Assembly: GCF_018873765.1 (NCBI RefSeq)
Contig: NC_057925.1
Coordinates: forward strand, 20,905,568 to 20,969,567
Origin: Telopea speciosissima
Lineage: Eukaryota > Streptophyta > Magnoliopsida > Proteales > Proteaceae
Length of the DNA stretch: 64,000 bases
Direction of reading: 5' to 3'
The translations under genes were made by a program, and so were the position numbers. The notes beneath the pieces are model-generated. The model saw only the letters and a program-made list of their open reading frames with translations, was not told the DNA's origin and did no database searches. This document shows, one piece after another, positions 22,501 to 36,037 of the stretch. Position 1 is the first letter of the stretch. The number at the start of each line of letters is the position of its first letter.

Positions 22501-25500
22501 TAACCCTGGTTTGATTTTGGTATTTGCATGTTAACTTTTGCCTCCCCCTTCTCCTGAATGAGGGCATCATTTTTGTTTGATTTTGATATTTTGTTGGATT
22601 ATATACTTTGAGAGATTTTTTATTTATTTGTGTATAGTATTAATTTTTACAGGAAGTATAGGATAATATAAGGCTATTTACAACATCAATGAAAACCATG
22701 GTGCTCTAAGTTACTACGGAGTTTTAAAGCAACAGAATGATTTTGTTTTTGTTTTTGTTTTTGTTTTTTCTTTCAAAGTTGGGATGTTAGGTCTAGACAA
22801 CATCTTGGACGGTTTGAAAGTGAATTGGATAGTGGTGGATATAACAAATCCGGTCGTTAAAGTTCATGAAACCTGTCTATTCCATATATTTTGCTTCAAC
22901 AATATTCCATACGGACTTACTTATCACAATTTCTCATGAATTTTTGGAAAACAAGGTAACTTATAAATATGATACCATATGGAAAGCTCCCAAAGATAAT
23001 GGCTGAAGAATCTCTCCACAAGAAGGGACAACTTATTAGAAAAAAAAAATTTTAAAAGTCCTGAGCTTGGCAATTCTCCCAATATTTGCCCATGACGCTT
23101 CTACCTATATTTGTAATAATCATGAATGATTCTTTTTTTTGTTCAATTGCGTGCTCATGTCGGAAAAAAATTTTCTTCTCTCTCTCTATGCATATATGCT
23201 CTTTTACATTTAGCAAATTGTGTTGTGCATTTGCATGTGCGAGAACCTAAAATTATAATCTTCTGATTCTTTATATTATGACGAAGTGGGCATCAATGAT
23301 TAAACATAAAATGCATTGTAAAGCATTTCTTTCTTCATTCGTTTGCAATGACTTTTCCATAGACATACTTTACACTCCCCACATTTTTTAAAGTATTGTG
23401 TTTTTCATGTATATATTCCATTAATAAACCTTCTTAAGATCTGTTATAGTTGTAACCATCTTTACAGATCTAATCTTTCTTTCCAATCGGTTTTTGCAGA
23501 AGCTGCTCACTCTTACAGAGATATTTTGGACACTGATTGTAAATTTCCAATCTTTCTTATAAGTGTGGCTCTTATTGGGTCGAATGTTATCTGGCTCAAT
23601 ATAGATGTGAGGATGTTGAGACACTCATTAATAGTGCTCTGAATCAGATTGGGAAGTGGGATCAGGGAAGACTTGTAGGGAGGCATTATGGTCTTCCTAC
23701 CCAATCACCGAAAGGTCATGTACGTTTAATAGAATCTTGTTTTTGTAGTGGATTATTTTCCCTTTTAGGATTCAGCGGCCTGATTAATCTTGTAATCTAT
23801 CAAACCTAACAATTCTTAGGTCCTTCATCTTGCTTTTTGAGGTTTTATATAGTATTAGTGAATTTAGTGTATTATTTAAGAAACTTTGCTTTTTTACTTG
23901 CACAAACATGTGTGATTTGACCTTCCTCTTCGTCTCCCTCCCCCTCCCCCTCAAATTTATTTTGTTCCATGTAATGAGTACAACTTCCGGCCAGGACATT
24001 GGATATCTCATGTCCCCTGGAGAGAAGCTATGATGCAATTGGGTAGATGAGAACGAATGGAGTGAGGATATTGTAGGTACAATGGTTGAGGCCCAAAGAT
24101 TCTGGCATCTGAAAACCATGAAATAACTACAAAGGGGAACAAAATGTTTCTTAATGCAACAATCAATTATTATGGATTAGACAATGTAATACTTCTCGGT
24201 TGGGTATCTCTTAATTAGTAATGTTCATGGCCATATCAATGGTGATTTGGATATAGAGAGATAGAAGAGATGTCACAACCCTCAAGACAAGGAAATTAAC
24301 TTGAAATGAGAGAAGTTCTTAACAGAAGAAACAAAAAGCTTCTTAATACCACAATCAATTTGTGGATTAGACAATCAATTTAATACTTCTCAATTGGAGT
24401 TGTTGTCCTGAAGAGAAGACACGGATCAAAGATAATAATGTCTATATCCTTAGGAAGGAAGGAATACATATTAAGATCATGCATAAACTATCTATATACA
24501 AAAAACAATTAGCATAGGAATGAAATGTACAAAGCTAATCTAATGCACAATTCGTCACCTTCAAATCCAATGATCTCTCTCTCTCTCTCTCTCCCTCTCT
24601 TTATCCATCTCCACAAGTTTCTTCTCCCTTCCAAAAACTCTCCACTTTCTTCACAACCTCCCCCGTGCCCTAATCCTCTCTCCCCCAACAAACAGACTGC
24701 ACGTGTAAGTTTTCACCCCCATGTGAGGGAACAGCACAAGCTGTTCGGGCAGCGAACAGCAGAGTATAAAAATTCCCCAAAACCAACACCCCCCAAAAAA
24801 AACTAATTTTGTGAGTAGCATGTGTTTTCCATGGTCATTTATTTAATCCAAAAGTTATCTGCATGCAAATTAATTTAATCGATTTTTATGGGCGCCGACC
24901 ATTTTTTAGGTCTAATAAGCTATTTAGGCTTCAAGAAAGAGAGGAATATGGTTTGGCCTTTGGACTTGAACCACCAAACAGGAAAAGATGTGTCACGACA
25001 TAAAAGCCTGCTACTTTACCAAAAAAAGACGTAAAAGCCTACTATATTCGCCCAACCTTATCAGCCCATCATCTAAGACCTTGAAATTCTTTGCTTTCAT
25101 ATACTTAATAAAAATTGATCGACCTGCTTTTAGCTAAATTAGGAATTGCACCTCTGGTTCCTTACTACGCCATTTAATAAGGAATATAAGAAACTACACT
25201 ACAACTTAAACCTGGGGCTAGAATCTAAACTGAAGCAAATGGAAGACAGTAAGGGTACTCCTTGTCAAAATGACTCTATGGACCATGGATTGAGGAATTG
25301 ATATTGGCAATGGCTGATATCGATTGGAAAAATAATCCTATCTAATTCCCTAAAAGTGTGCAGTGCTGCAATTCGGGGTGAAGATGTCAAAATTAAACCT
25401 GGCAGCTCAGACATCCAACGGTGCCAAACTTGAGAAGAAAGAAAAAGAAAACAAAAAACAAAACCAAAGTCAATGAGCTCGGACCATTGGATGTCCAAAC

Positions 25501-25740
25501 TGTCAGGTGTCGACATCTCCACCACGAACTACCGTAGTGCACATTGGAATTGGAGAGGATTAAAATCCTATCGATTGTTGGTCAATCCATTATTATGAAC
25601 CAAAGGTAAAAGGTAAAAAGTAAAAATTAAAAAAAAGAAATCGATCTTAAATAAAAACAAAGGCCAATCCTTCTGATTCTGATCGATACAAGATGATCCA
25701 GATAGATCTTCTCCCTTGTACCGATTACTAAATCTTCTTT
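22501..25740. other. long AT-rich intergenic region
   Basis: No gene recognised on either strand. It holds TTTTTG repeats at 22742-22770 and a CT microsatellite at about 24571-24602. Open frames are short and lack family motifs. Confidence 0.45.
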
Positions 25741-25960
25741 TTTTTTTTGGATTAGAAAACTAAAACTATTTATTAAACCGAAATTAAGTTTACAAAGAGT
25801 ATAGACAAAAGAAGATTTGTGAATCCAGGCTTTGCGAGCCCAGAATAGTGAGAGGGTACAGTTTCCGTCCATCCTTGATCGGGTACAGTTTCCTTTCAAT
25901 TTCTCCCTTGTAGCCATTACCCGAATTCGCTCAAGTGTGTCCACACCCCCCAAACTGACT
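25741..25960 (-). mobile_element. short LINE 3' tail fragment
   Basis: The T-tract at 25738-25749 reads as poly(A) on the minus strand, preceded by TTTAATAAATAG and TTTTCTAATCC, very like the tails of the LINEs ending at 41918 and 48297. The upstream part has no clear RNase H motif, so the left limit is a guess. Confidence 0.4.
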
Positions 25961-26136
25961 TGACGAGGAATCCATTCTCACGAACAAATACACCCCCTAC
26001 ACACACCTAGGAGCACCCCTTCCTACATATCCATACAAGACCCGAGTAGGCGGGTCGAGGTCCTACGAGGTACCCTCTTTTGTTTGGTTGATTTGGTGCA
26101 GATAGGCCCCTGTTCTCGGTCCCGCCTCTATCCCCC

Positions 26137-26740
26137 AATCTAAGATCCTGCCTTTCTAGGAGCATTACGATCTGCAGCTCAAATGGTCCCTTATGAAGTC
26201 TCTATTGGTCTTATTCTTATTGTGCGCCCTGTGAGCTCGTTTGGATCCGCGAAGGCCATCGCTCGGATGTTCCCCTAGCAATGCATGGTATTGTATCTAA
26301 CCACATTGTGGCAAATCGATACAAGTAGCCTAAACAGCGAGCATCCGACATCTCCAGCCGGCCCGGGCATCCATCCAATGGATTCTTTTTTGATACAGTA
26401 CGGTACACTGAACACCAACCCAATCTCGATGAATAAAAGAAAAGTACAAGCAACGGAATCAACATTAGGTACTTTTCTTGTCGGTTCGGCTAATTCCCTA
26501 GATCCAGCGTATTTGGGACATTTAGGTTATCTAGGTATCCAGTAGGAGAAAGAGATCAGGCAAGGTTAGCACTCCGCTAACTTTAGGAGTTCATCATTTA
26601 TTGACGGATTTTTTGGCATTTTTGTATTGTTCTTTGATTAGTTTAGCCAGAAAAAGATGGAAATGGTTGTTTCATTTTTTATATAAATCTTTTTTTCTCT
26701 TATGAAATGTTTATTGAGGACCAAGGCTAGATGATCGTGT
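26137..26740 (+). pseudogene. nad1: nuclear copy of mitochondrial nad1 exon and group II intron
   Basis: The segment ending at 26221 translates to [20 protein letters not shown] followed by ILI, a conserved stretch of NADH dehydrogenase subunit 1 (complex I, respiratory chain). The next bases, GTGCGCCC, are a group II intron 5' end. In plant mitochondria this short nad1 exon lies between a trans-spliced intron and a cis-spliced group II intron, so the sequence before 26137 may be the 3' half of the former. The higher GC content contrasts with the surroundings. A complete nad1 is not present, so this is a nuclear mitochondrial insert (NUMT) and not an expressed gene. Open frames at 26217-26545 lie in the intron part. 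The right limit is uncertain. Confidence 0.85.
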
Positions 26741-26989
26741 CATTATCTATATGCCTGAAAAACTATCGTATTCTATCTCTTTCTTTTTGCCTTCGTCCAG
26801 TGGAAAGTGGAATTCACCTAGGTTTGCAAAACTTGTGTTGCAGGTGAATCACCACTTCAACATTCTCCAGTGCCTCCATTCCAACCCCGACTTAGTACTA
26901 CTTCCACCAGTGAACCAAAAAATCGTTCTTAGTATGAACAAAACCAATAACTCTAGACTAATCCGAAATAACCAAAAACTATTGCATTA

Positions 26990-28515
26990 CTGGCCAGTGC
27001 CATGCTGAACAAGTTGGAGATGGAAGAAGACCGGGCAACAACATATTCGAGCACCAAACTTCTTTCATCTTCAAACCCAGATTCTCAGTATGAGCAAGGC
27101 CTGCCATAATGCTAAATAAGTCTGATTCCATGTCATGATGAGGTTTGATGTAACCTGCAGTGATCAAAATGAATTTGCCATCTAACAAAATGCAGAATGC
27201 CCAACCAGAAGAAAGTCTAGAATAAGATCATGCGCACATCAAAATAGGAAATTTCAAGATAGGTAAAGGAGAAATAGAAGTAACAATGAGAATCTCCTCA
27301 GAATAATTAGTTACATCAAAGGAAGAAACGGGGCGGGGGGATAATTGGAGGTCCTTCAGCCAACGCTCAATCTTCCCCATAACCTTAAGGGGATTAGGCT
27401 TTTCAAAGCCTTTAATAATACAGTTCCGAGAATTCCAAATAAAATAACAAGTTATTATAACAGCCGAGAAGAACCAAATAAGGGAGGACTTATCAAGCTT
27501 GCGGTGCAACGGAGTAGAAATGTAGGAATGTTCCAATGAGGGGTGGGAGAGAAACTCGGTTCTTAGTCCCAGAGGACTAGAAGCCTAGATATGTTTAACC
27601 CAATCACATGAAAGGAAAATGTGTCTATAGGTCTCGTTACAAGTGCCACAGAAAATACAAGTGGGAATCGATCTGAATCCATTTCGAGAGAGTATCCTTG
27701 ACTGGAAACCCTACATGTAATACACGCCAGAAAAATATTTTAAACTTAGGATGTAAATTAAGTTTCCAACAGATTTTCCACCAAGAGTTTAGGGGTAAAT
27801 CATGAGAAAGGGTAAGCAATAAGGGGTCTAGTTGTAAGTTTGGTGCTAAATCGACTGTCTTTAGCCAAGGTACATCACCAACAATCAGTCGTGTTAAAGA
27901 GAGGCAAATTAATAATATTAGGCAACAAATTAGGAACGGAAATTTTAAGTAAATCAAAGTTCCAAAGAAGGGAGTTTGTAAACAAACAAACCTTTTTAGG
28001 ATGCTAGTGAGAGGGGGGATTCGAAAGAATTGAGAATCCGGGGATCGAAGGGATCCAAGGATCTGTCCAAAACAAGGTATTCTAACCATTACCCACTTTC
28101 TTCAAACTAAGTTTTTTCAAAGAAGGAATAATATGAGCAATACTATTCCAAGTCCAAGATCCTTTTTCCCAAGATGTTTTAGGGTAAAAAAGAAAGGTAT
28201 TCGGGAAATAGCGGGCCTTAAGAACTCTAGCTCACAAGGAGGAATCTTTAATGAGAAGCCTCCATCCCAATTTGAGGAGAAGGGCATCATTATGGGTCTT
28301 GGCATTCCTAAAGCCCAATCCACTGCAAGCTTTGGGGAGATACAGGGTATCCCAATTACTAAATCCTTGCTCATCCCAAAAAAAAAATGAAATCTTTGAT
28401 TCTTTGTTATGGTGGACATATATGTTTATGGGAAGGGGATCGTTGCCAAGTTGTTTGTCCCCTATACCTACATAACAGCCAATGAGAGTGCATGTAGGGA
28501 TATTCAATATGGGTG
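26990..28515 (-). mobile_element. L1-type LINE fragment (RT C-terminus, zinc-finger region, RNase H)
   Basis: Minus-strand reading from 28507: PKACSGLGFRNAKTHNDALL and LKLGWRLL, the usual region after the RT catalytic core; then WWKICWKLNLHPKFKIFFWR (about 27760), typical of the zf-RVT segment; then IWFFSAVIITCYFIWNSRNC (about 27450); finally MESDLFSIMAGLAHTENLGL and WHWPV (about 27190-26990), an RNase H part. Stops and frame changes are present and there is no RT active site, so it is 5' truncated. Its 5' end faces that of the plus-strand LINE starting near 28780. Confidence 0.8.
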
Positions 28516-28779
28516 GGATTTTTCATATCGTGGGAGGTGTGGACAGTCATTTCACCCTTTTTGTGTCTAGGCCTAGGTCCTTTCTATGGTTTTTTTTTTT
28601 TTTTGAGGAAGGTTCTTGGACGAAATTTTGCTGCTACCCGGGTTGCATGAATGTTCATGTTACCTAGTTCACAACCAAAGAAAGAGAATCTAAAAGGGTA
28701 TTTTAGAAAATATTAAAACCTAGGAGGGTGTTTGTGAGCCCAAAGGGAAAGTGAATTATTCCATTTAAAATTTTTTTTC

Positions 28780-31007
28780 CAATGTTCTTTGAACGTGAGA
28801 TGTAAGAAATGGTTATGAGTTGTATTCGGTCTGTTTCATATCAAATCCTAATTAATGGTGCTCCTAGAGGAACAATTATTCCAAGTAGGGGTAGTTGCCA
28901 AAGTGATCCATTATCTCTAGCAATATTTTATCTATGCTCTCAGTTGTCTATTACTTAAGGCTGAGGATGATATGAATATTCATGGTAACAGTGTACGGAA
29001 CAGGGCTCTTGCCTCCTTCCATTACACATCTTCTATTTGTTGATGATAGCCTTCTATTCTCTGAGGTTAATATTGCTGAGATACATTATCTTTGAGATGC
29101 TTTATCCTTATACTGCAAGGCTTCAAGTCAAGTATTAACTTGAAGAAATCATCTCTGACATTTAGTCCAAATACACATAAAAAATGATATCTAAAATTCT
29201 AATAATTCTCTTTGGTCCTGGACCAAGAAATACTTGGGATTACCCACAAATTTTGGTGTTTCAAAGGCTGAACTATTTAAAGACATCTCATCCAAAGATG
29301 AAGGAAGAGTTCAAGGCTGGAAGTCTAAATTGCCTTCTCATGCAGGAAAGGAGGTGCTTCTGAAAATCTGTTATTTTCTCAATGCAAAATTATACTTCTA
29401 TGCATTTTAAAATGTTTGCATCTCATCATTAACATCTTCAAAAGATTGCTATTAATTTTTTCTGGGGTGATAATGAAGGTCACCCAAAAATTCATTGAGT
29501 TTCATGGGAGAGATTATGTCAATCTAAAAATAAAGGAGGTCTTGGTTTTTGGGACTCCACACGTCATAACCATGCTTTACTCTCAAAAACAAAATACAAA
29601 CTTTGGGATAATCCAATTTGTTTGCTGTCTCGGTTTCTGAAGGCCATTTATTATTCTAGATCAGACTTCTTATGCTCATCTATTGGTCATGATCCTAGTT
29701 GGGGATGGTACAACATTATGTTTGGAAAGGATGTCTTATGTAAAGGTCTCGGCTGGGTTGTAGGTGATGGACATACTATTAATCCGTGGATTGATAAGTG
29801 GTTACCTGGAGATGTTGGATATATGCCAGCTACTTCAAAAATTATAAGTCCAAATCTCTATAAGGTAGCCGATTTTATTGATCATGACAATATGATTTGG
29901 GAAAGAGATCTGCTTGATCTATACTTCTTTCTGTCAGATGTGGATAAGATTTTGCAAATAAAACTTTGGCTTTTTCCTAGGGAATATAAGCAGGTATGGA
30001 CTGTTGTAAGGAATGTTATTTTCACGGTGAAGATTGCATATTACTTGTTAACAAATCACAGGGCCAGCCTGGAGTGACAACGAGCCTCTTCTTCTACATC
30101 ATCATCAAGAAGTAGTATTCCAAATTCTGTCTGGAGGAGTATTTGGTCATGTAAAACTCTCCATAAAATTCAACGTTTTATGGAGATATTGTGTTTATGG
30201 ACTTGCTTCGGCTGATGCTTTGAGACACCGCCAATGCCATATTGATCCTTTGTGTAGTCGTTGTGGGAGCAATGAATCAATACTTTATATTTTACTTGGT
30301 TGCAGTTTTGCAAAGACATTTTAATTTGGAAGTGGTCTGGGGTATATTTCCTCTTCATCAGGAGATTTACATATTTCAAGTTTTATGATGAACTGGAGAT
30401 CTTTTACCAAATTTTGGGAAGGAACGTAGCAATCATCTTATATCACTTTGTTCATTTATTCTATGGTATAAATGGTTTGCGCAATGTGATTTTATTTTCG
30501 GTTGGAAGGATTGGCGGCCAGAGGAGGTAATCCGTGCAATATCTCATGCGCAATTGTCATTCCTTGGCTGTATTACTTCATCCTCTACCACTACTGGACC
30601 TGTTACGGAAAGTCATCGTTCAACAAGTAACTCTCAATGGTCGCCACCAGCACCTAACTATGTCAAGGTAAATTGTGATGCAAGCTTTTGTCATGTAGAT
30701 AGTAGAGGTAGGCTTGGATTTGTTTTCAGCAATTCTATGGGTATTCTCTTCTTGCTGTCCCCATGCCGGGTATATTCAAATCAGTTGTAGTGGATGAGGC
30801 CATATCAATTCGATCGGCGTTGTTTGAGGGCATATCAAAAGGTTTTTTCAGATTTGAAGGTGGAATCTGATCATAAGAATTTAATATCCTATCTCCAACG
30901 AGGAGATTGTAATACACCATTGGATGTCAAACAAGTTTTAGATGACAAACTTCATTTGTCATCCTCTTATACTTCATGTTCGTTTTTTATGTTCCAGGGA
31001 CGTAAAT
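28780..31007 (+). mobile_element. L1-type LINE, part 1, interrupted by element A
   Basis: Plus-strand LINE: RT region with ILINGAPRG (about 28850), the active site HLLFVDDSLLFS (about 29027-29062), then WGWYNIMFGKDVLCKGLGWV and GDGHTINPWIDKWLPGD (29700-29810), and RNase H with KVNCDASFCHVDSRG (about 30670) and VESDHKNLISYLQRG (about 30860). Stops and shifts show decay. It breaks off at 31007, where TAAAT precedes the LTR of element A; the rest of its RNase H continues at 41762. The 5' end is truncated near 28780. Confidence 0.85.
31003..31007. repeat. target duplication of element A, left copy (TAAAT)
   Basis: TAAAT directly before the element; the same five bases follow it at 41757-41761. 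Confidence 0.9.
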
Positions 31008-34000
31008 TATCACGCCCCCAACCCGATGAGAGATATTTTGTAATAAAGGGGGTGACTGGGACAACATATGTCATCCCAATACCTACCAGGATCACAAATA
31101 TAGTGTCCCGAGCCATAGTCCACACTATCATCAAATCATGATAATCATGATAACAGCAAGGAACGTACCGATGGAATAAATCGTTCCAATGACAGAATTA
31201 GCGGAAGCGAAATTAAATTAAATCATGTGAATTATAAAGCATCGGTTCTCTAATGATAACACATAGTACAATTTAAATGTTTGTAATCATTCATTCCTCT
31301 CCTTATAATTAAACATATAGTTTATACATGATTATGGATGAATACAGAAATTAAATAATAAATCACGCCACTAGGGCATCATTCTTAGGTGTACATCGAC
31401 ATCCAAGTCACAGCCACCGGCTCCACTTGATTTGCATCCAACGGTGTTCATCAAGAGATTACCTGCATATCAACTAAAAAGGGGTTGCGCAATGGGATTA
31501 GCTACACTAGCTAGTGAGGGAGCAAAGGGGTATACACATACATGCACACAAACAATTTCAAGCAGTATGATGCATGCTAATATTAGATTCATTTTCCACC
31601 TAGCACATAAATTCTATAAGTCAAGTGTATGCTACTATGATAACTCGAGAGACACTGAGACCCTCAGGTCACTTGACTTATCGCCCCAAAGAAACCTCAA
31701 TTATCACACGGGAGCCTACGCTGGTAGAAGCCATCAGACGACCCAGTGGCAAACCTCGATAGCCATCACTACCCCTGACCTGGCCTCTCCCACCTCCACA
31801 AGCAACAAGTGCTCAGACTATCCAACACATAAACCCCAGTTGGCAAGGATCGTAGCATAAGGGAGCAAGCATCCTAGCCACAGATATACTACCTGCAAGT
31901 CCTATCATCCCGAGAGGTATTCCGGGTGCATCAACGTTCCAGTCCATCTAGTACCCGAGTACCAGCACGTCACGGTGCATACAGATCAGGATGACAAATA
32001 GTAAATTTCATAATTTAAATTGGGGTTCTGGTACCGGCACACCCGGCACCATCACCCGATACATTAGTGAGAATAATATCACATTCATAACAGTTCACAT
32101 TTGATGTAAATAATGCAATGCGCACAATGCTTATATTTTATATAATAGCATGATCAAGTTTGTTTAATATATATTCAAACCCAACAAAGTCACCCCAAAA
32201 CCCACTCAACGAACTCGGGTGTCACCCAACATGGTTGACATGAATCTCACCAGTGCACCAGCTATCCGTCGAGTTGGGTAGCCTAAAAATACAAAAGCAA
32301 TCATCAAAAGATGTATAGAGGGGTCCCATGTTATACCCCCAAGGTTAAAATCAAGTTTCAACCAAGGCAGCACGAGCGGACTCACGGACGGAAGCAACAG
32401 GGTGAGTCCATCCTTGACTCCATTTAGGCCAAAAGGTCAAAACGCGAGGAGCGGATCCACGGACGGAACTTCTTACTTGGATCCGTTCCTGCATCTATTC
32501 GATTTCTGAGACACACCAGAGAGCGAGCGGATCCACGGACGAATGCGTTGTCTTAATCCGCCCTTATATCCGTTCGATTTCTGAGACATACCTGAGAGGG
32601 AACAGACCCATGGGCGGAGGCAACAGAGTAAATTCGTTCCTTCATTCGTTCAGGTCTAGTCACAGGGCTTACACTGGACGGACTGGTGGATAGAACCACG
32701 ACGGTGAATCCGTTCGTTCATCCATCGAGATTCTTTTTTGAGATTTTTTAGGGTTTTTCCTCAAGCTTGAAGCTTGGAGTTCACCCAGCACTCAGGGTCA
32801 TGGAAGGAGTGTCTTAGGTCTCCCTAGGGTCACTAGAACCTAGGCTCACCTCACGGATCCAAGATCTTATAAGGATTTGGTCCTATTTGGTCCAAAGGTA
32901 GGGTTTGATGGTATAAAACCAAGGGTCCAGCAACAATGACTGCAATGCAGCTCATAGCAACATCTCCTAGGGTTTTGTTAGCACCATTTGAGCTCCCTTT
33001 AGGGTCAAGCCTCACCTTGAGTCCCAATTGGAACCCTAGGTTATCTCAAGCTCAAGGAATCTATCAAAATAGAAATGGAAAGAGGGATGTTCCAAGGGTT
33101 TACGTCATACCTTGGTGAGAAGAGCTCCAATTCCAGCCCTAGCCAGCCTTGAAGATCCACCTCCTGTTCCTTCCTCCCTTCCTTTCCATCCCTTCTTTTT
33201 CTTCTCTTCTTCAAGCCTTGTCCGGACAGTAAGAGGAGGAGATGTGGGGTAGCCAGCCATCTTGGCATGGCCTCCATCTTCTTCCCTTCCCCTCTCATTC
33301 CTCTCCTACTTCCACTTCTTCTTCTTCCTTGTCTCTTCTCCTCCACGGTTTGCTTGGGAGGGGGAGAGATGAGGGAATATGAGGCTTATCTCTTCTTTTA
33401 AAGACCATAGGGGACTTAGGTCTTGTTTGTTTAGGCACCCCTAAAACACAAGTTAGTTTTTTGGGTTTAATTATGTCTTAGGGATTGTTTGGCCCAGGTC
33501 ATAGCCCATTAGGTCTAGTTAGTTAGGACATGTTTGGGTCAGCCCTAAGTCTTATAAGACCTATTAGTCCTTATGGTTTGTTTGATTTAAGCTAGGATAG
33601 TAAAACTCATTATTTATTTTAAGTTAAGTCTTGTGGGCCCACTTTCATGGCCCAATTAATCAATTAATGGTAAGGGTGGGGGTCCAGCTGGTCTGGGGAT
33701 CTAATTAGGGTGTCCGGGACACGAGGATGTGGGTTCCACAGAAAAAATAAATCAAAAGGGCAAGTAACAGCACGGGTGGATCCAAGAGCAGAACTAGTTG
33801 AGTGAGTCCGTTCGTGACTCTGTTACTACTGTCAAGGCCCAAACTTTTAATAAAGCTGTGGGGCTTTGACCTGTACTTCCAGGGTTTCGAGGGGACACTT
33901 ATAATAAAATATTAGGTTCAAGGTCATAGATGTTGACCACTGCCACCATGGCATTACCCTTTGGTAAGATCTAATCTGCCCCGGGGTATTTGGGTATATT

Positions 34001-34018
34001 TCGGGTGCGGGTGTAACA
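31008..34018 (-). repeat. element A 3' LTR (3.0 kb)
   Basis: Aligns along its length with 38762-41756, with scattered substitutions and small indels. On the minus strand a TATA-like TTTAAAAG occurs near 33390-33400, followed by a purine-rich leader. Palindromic motif units lie at 32358-32725 and 33770-33832. Confidence 0.92.
32358..32725. repeat. array of five quasi-palindromic units in element A 3' LTR
   Basis: Units of about 55-70 bp each pair a left half like GCGGATCCACGGACGGAA with a right half like TGGATCCGTTCCTGCAT, which is roughly its reverse complement. Five occur here, the same five in the other LTR (40105-40460), single units at 33770-33832 and 41510-41570, and four in the internal region (35585-35882). 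Confidence 0.8.
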
Positions 34019-34029
34019 TCCCCTCAATC
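34019..34029 (-). promoter_or_regulatory. polypurine tract of element A
   Basis: GATTGAGGGGA on the minus strand, directly before the 3' LTR start TGTTACACC. It primes plus-strand DNA synthesis in LTR elements. Confidence 0.75.
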
Positions 34030-35584
34030 TTATTAAAATTTCATCCCCGAAATTTGACGCATCTAAAGGTCTCACTGGGTGAGGGTTGTTAAATAACAAC
34101 ATCTCTAGTCACCCATAACATGAACTAAGTCAAGGGTTCAATCCAGGTGGGGCAGTGCCTACATGGCACGACAAGCTAGGTTCTACAATTCCCTTCCTTA
34201 CAGGGTCACATTACCACAGGGGCGTGGTCCGGTTCACAATAACCCTGGGCTCCATTAGGTTGCGAGCCGATGGTTACAATATCCCAAGGGAAACAAGGCC
34301 TCAAATACTAAGTTAAGTCATAAGGAACAGAGGGTTCCTTAGATCTTACAGATCAGATTGGTGTTACACTTTGGTCATTCTTGGGTTATAGGACTTAACC
34401 TGTCCAGTCCCCAACATAGGGTTCATATTTTGAATGCTTTCACTTCGGGTCATCTCATTACCTAACCCAACTTTAGAATGATTTGGAATATTGATGGAAC
34501 CTCCTATTGTTCACTCCCAGTACGGAGGAAACGCATTTGGTGACCTATTACCCCATTCATATCTGTCGTTGGAGAAGGTCTTGTTCCATCCTTCAGTTTC
34601 AGCCTTCACAACCTTATAAACCTACTACTCACTCATCCCACAGGGGAAAGTCCATATTGGTCCTCTTTTGATAGCCAACAGTCTTTTTTCTAGTTCTGGT
34701 TTAAGTCAACTCCTTTAAGTAGGTTCTAATAATTAACCTATCCAATCATTGTTGAATCCATTATCTATTAACCCGAGATTTGGTTAACCAAGGTCGGGGC
34801 TCAATCTAACTATCATAGTAAGGTCAAGGCAAAGTCACATTGTAGTGTAGGGAAGTTGGTTTAGCCACACGTTAGGGTTTAAGGGATATATTTATTTTAT
34901 TGTCTTCAATTCACACATATACGTAGTATAAGTTTAATAATTACATTCATATCCCTAAGGACGTATCTGCCACCTAGGTTAATTCACAAGGACATGATAG
35001 TCTTAGGTATGGTATATTAGGTCATTTTGGAAGGTCTAGATACGGCTTGAGACCCCATCTATGAGTCCAAGCAAAGTTTGGATGGACTAAATAAAGTCAC
35101 CCCTAGAGTTATCACTAACCAGTGAGGTGTCACAACTGACCCTTAACCATACAAGGTTTCTATTGGTCACGCAAACTAAATAATTTGAAACCAGCCTATT
35201 AATTCTCTTTCCCCTCTTGTCTGGCTATGAGCTTGGATCCTATGCACCCCATTAAGGGTTTTCTACTCGCATAGATTTAAGCTTCCTATCCATAGGTTTT
35301 GGTTCATTAAATTCACGGGGTTTAAGAGTTTTCATTCTCAAGGGTAACTCTCCTCCTCTCGCGTAAGAGGGGAGCCACAACTTATACTAAAACCTACCAT
35401 CTCTTATCGACTTAGCCAATTGGTGCAGGCCCTAACCTTTCACTTGTAAGGCATTAAACTAGATTTAAGTGATCTCCACGAATGGGCTAAACAACATGGG
35501 TGTTAAAATTAGGGTATAGGCACATAATCATCACATATAGGTGTGGCCAAAAGGTCTCAAAAATCTAGGCTCAAAATCCTAAAA
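34030..35584. other. element A internal region without coding signal
   Basis: No frame with recognisable domains on either strand; probably spacer sequence of the non-autonomous element. Confidence 0.5.
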
Positions 35585-35882
35585 GAAATCGGACGAACTC
35601 ACTGGCAGAATCAGTCTATGAGTCCATTCGTGGCTCCTCCGCAAGATAGGCAGAGCGGACTAACGGGCGGATGTGGAACGTGAATCCATTCGTTCGTCCG
35701 TTCTCAGAAGACTAAATATTATAAAAATACTGAGGCAATCGGATCTTCAGACGGACTCATGGAAGTGGATCCGTTCGTTGTTCCGCCCAGTTTTAAGAAT
35801 GAAATTTTACAATTTTGTGCTGAGCGGAATCACGATAAGTGGATCCATTCGTGCGTCTGTTCCCAGAATTTTAATAAAACAG
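35585..35882 (+). repeat. four quasi-palindromic units upstream of the antisense gene of element A
   Basis: The same type of unit as in the LTRs: CGGAC...GAGTCCATTCG, GCGGACTAACGGGCGGA...CATTCGTTCGTCCG, CGGATCTTCAGACGGA...GGATCCGTTCG, GCGGAATCACG...GGATCCATTCG. They lie just before the leader of the plus-strand gene that starts at 36948. Confidence 0.75.
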
Positions 35883-36037
35883 AGCCACGAATTTTAAAAC
35901 TCATTTTGACTCCAAAAGAGAGGGACAAAATCGTAGGAGAAAAGGCTCTCCAAGGACTTGCGTTCAGGCCTCCCTTGCACTCCCCTGGTGGTTTTTGGCA
36001 AATCTAAGGCCTAAAATCCGTCTCCTCCACTTCCAAG

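Noticed and set aside
26217..26545. Short protein-coding frames on both strands
   Set aside because: They lie in the group II intron part of the nad1 insert.
33041..33346. Basic 101-codon frame in element A LTR (and its copy at 40779)
   Set aside because: It is the purine-rich LTR leader read as Lys/Arg/Glu codons and has no domain.
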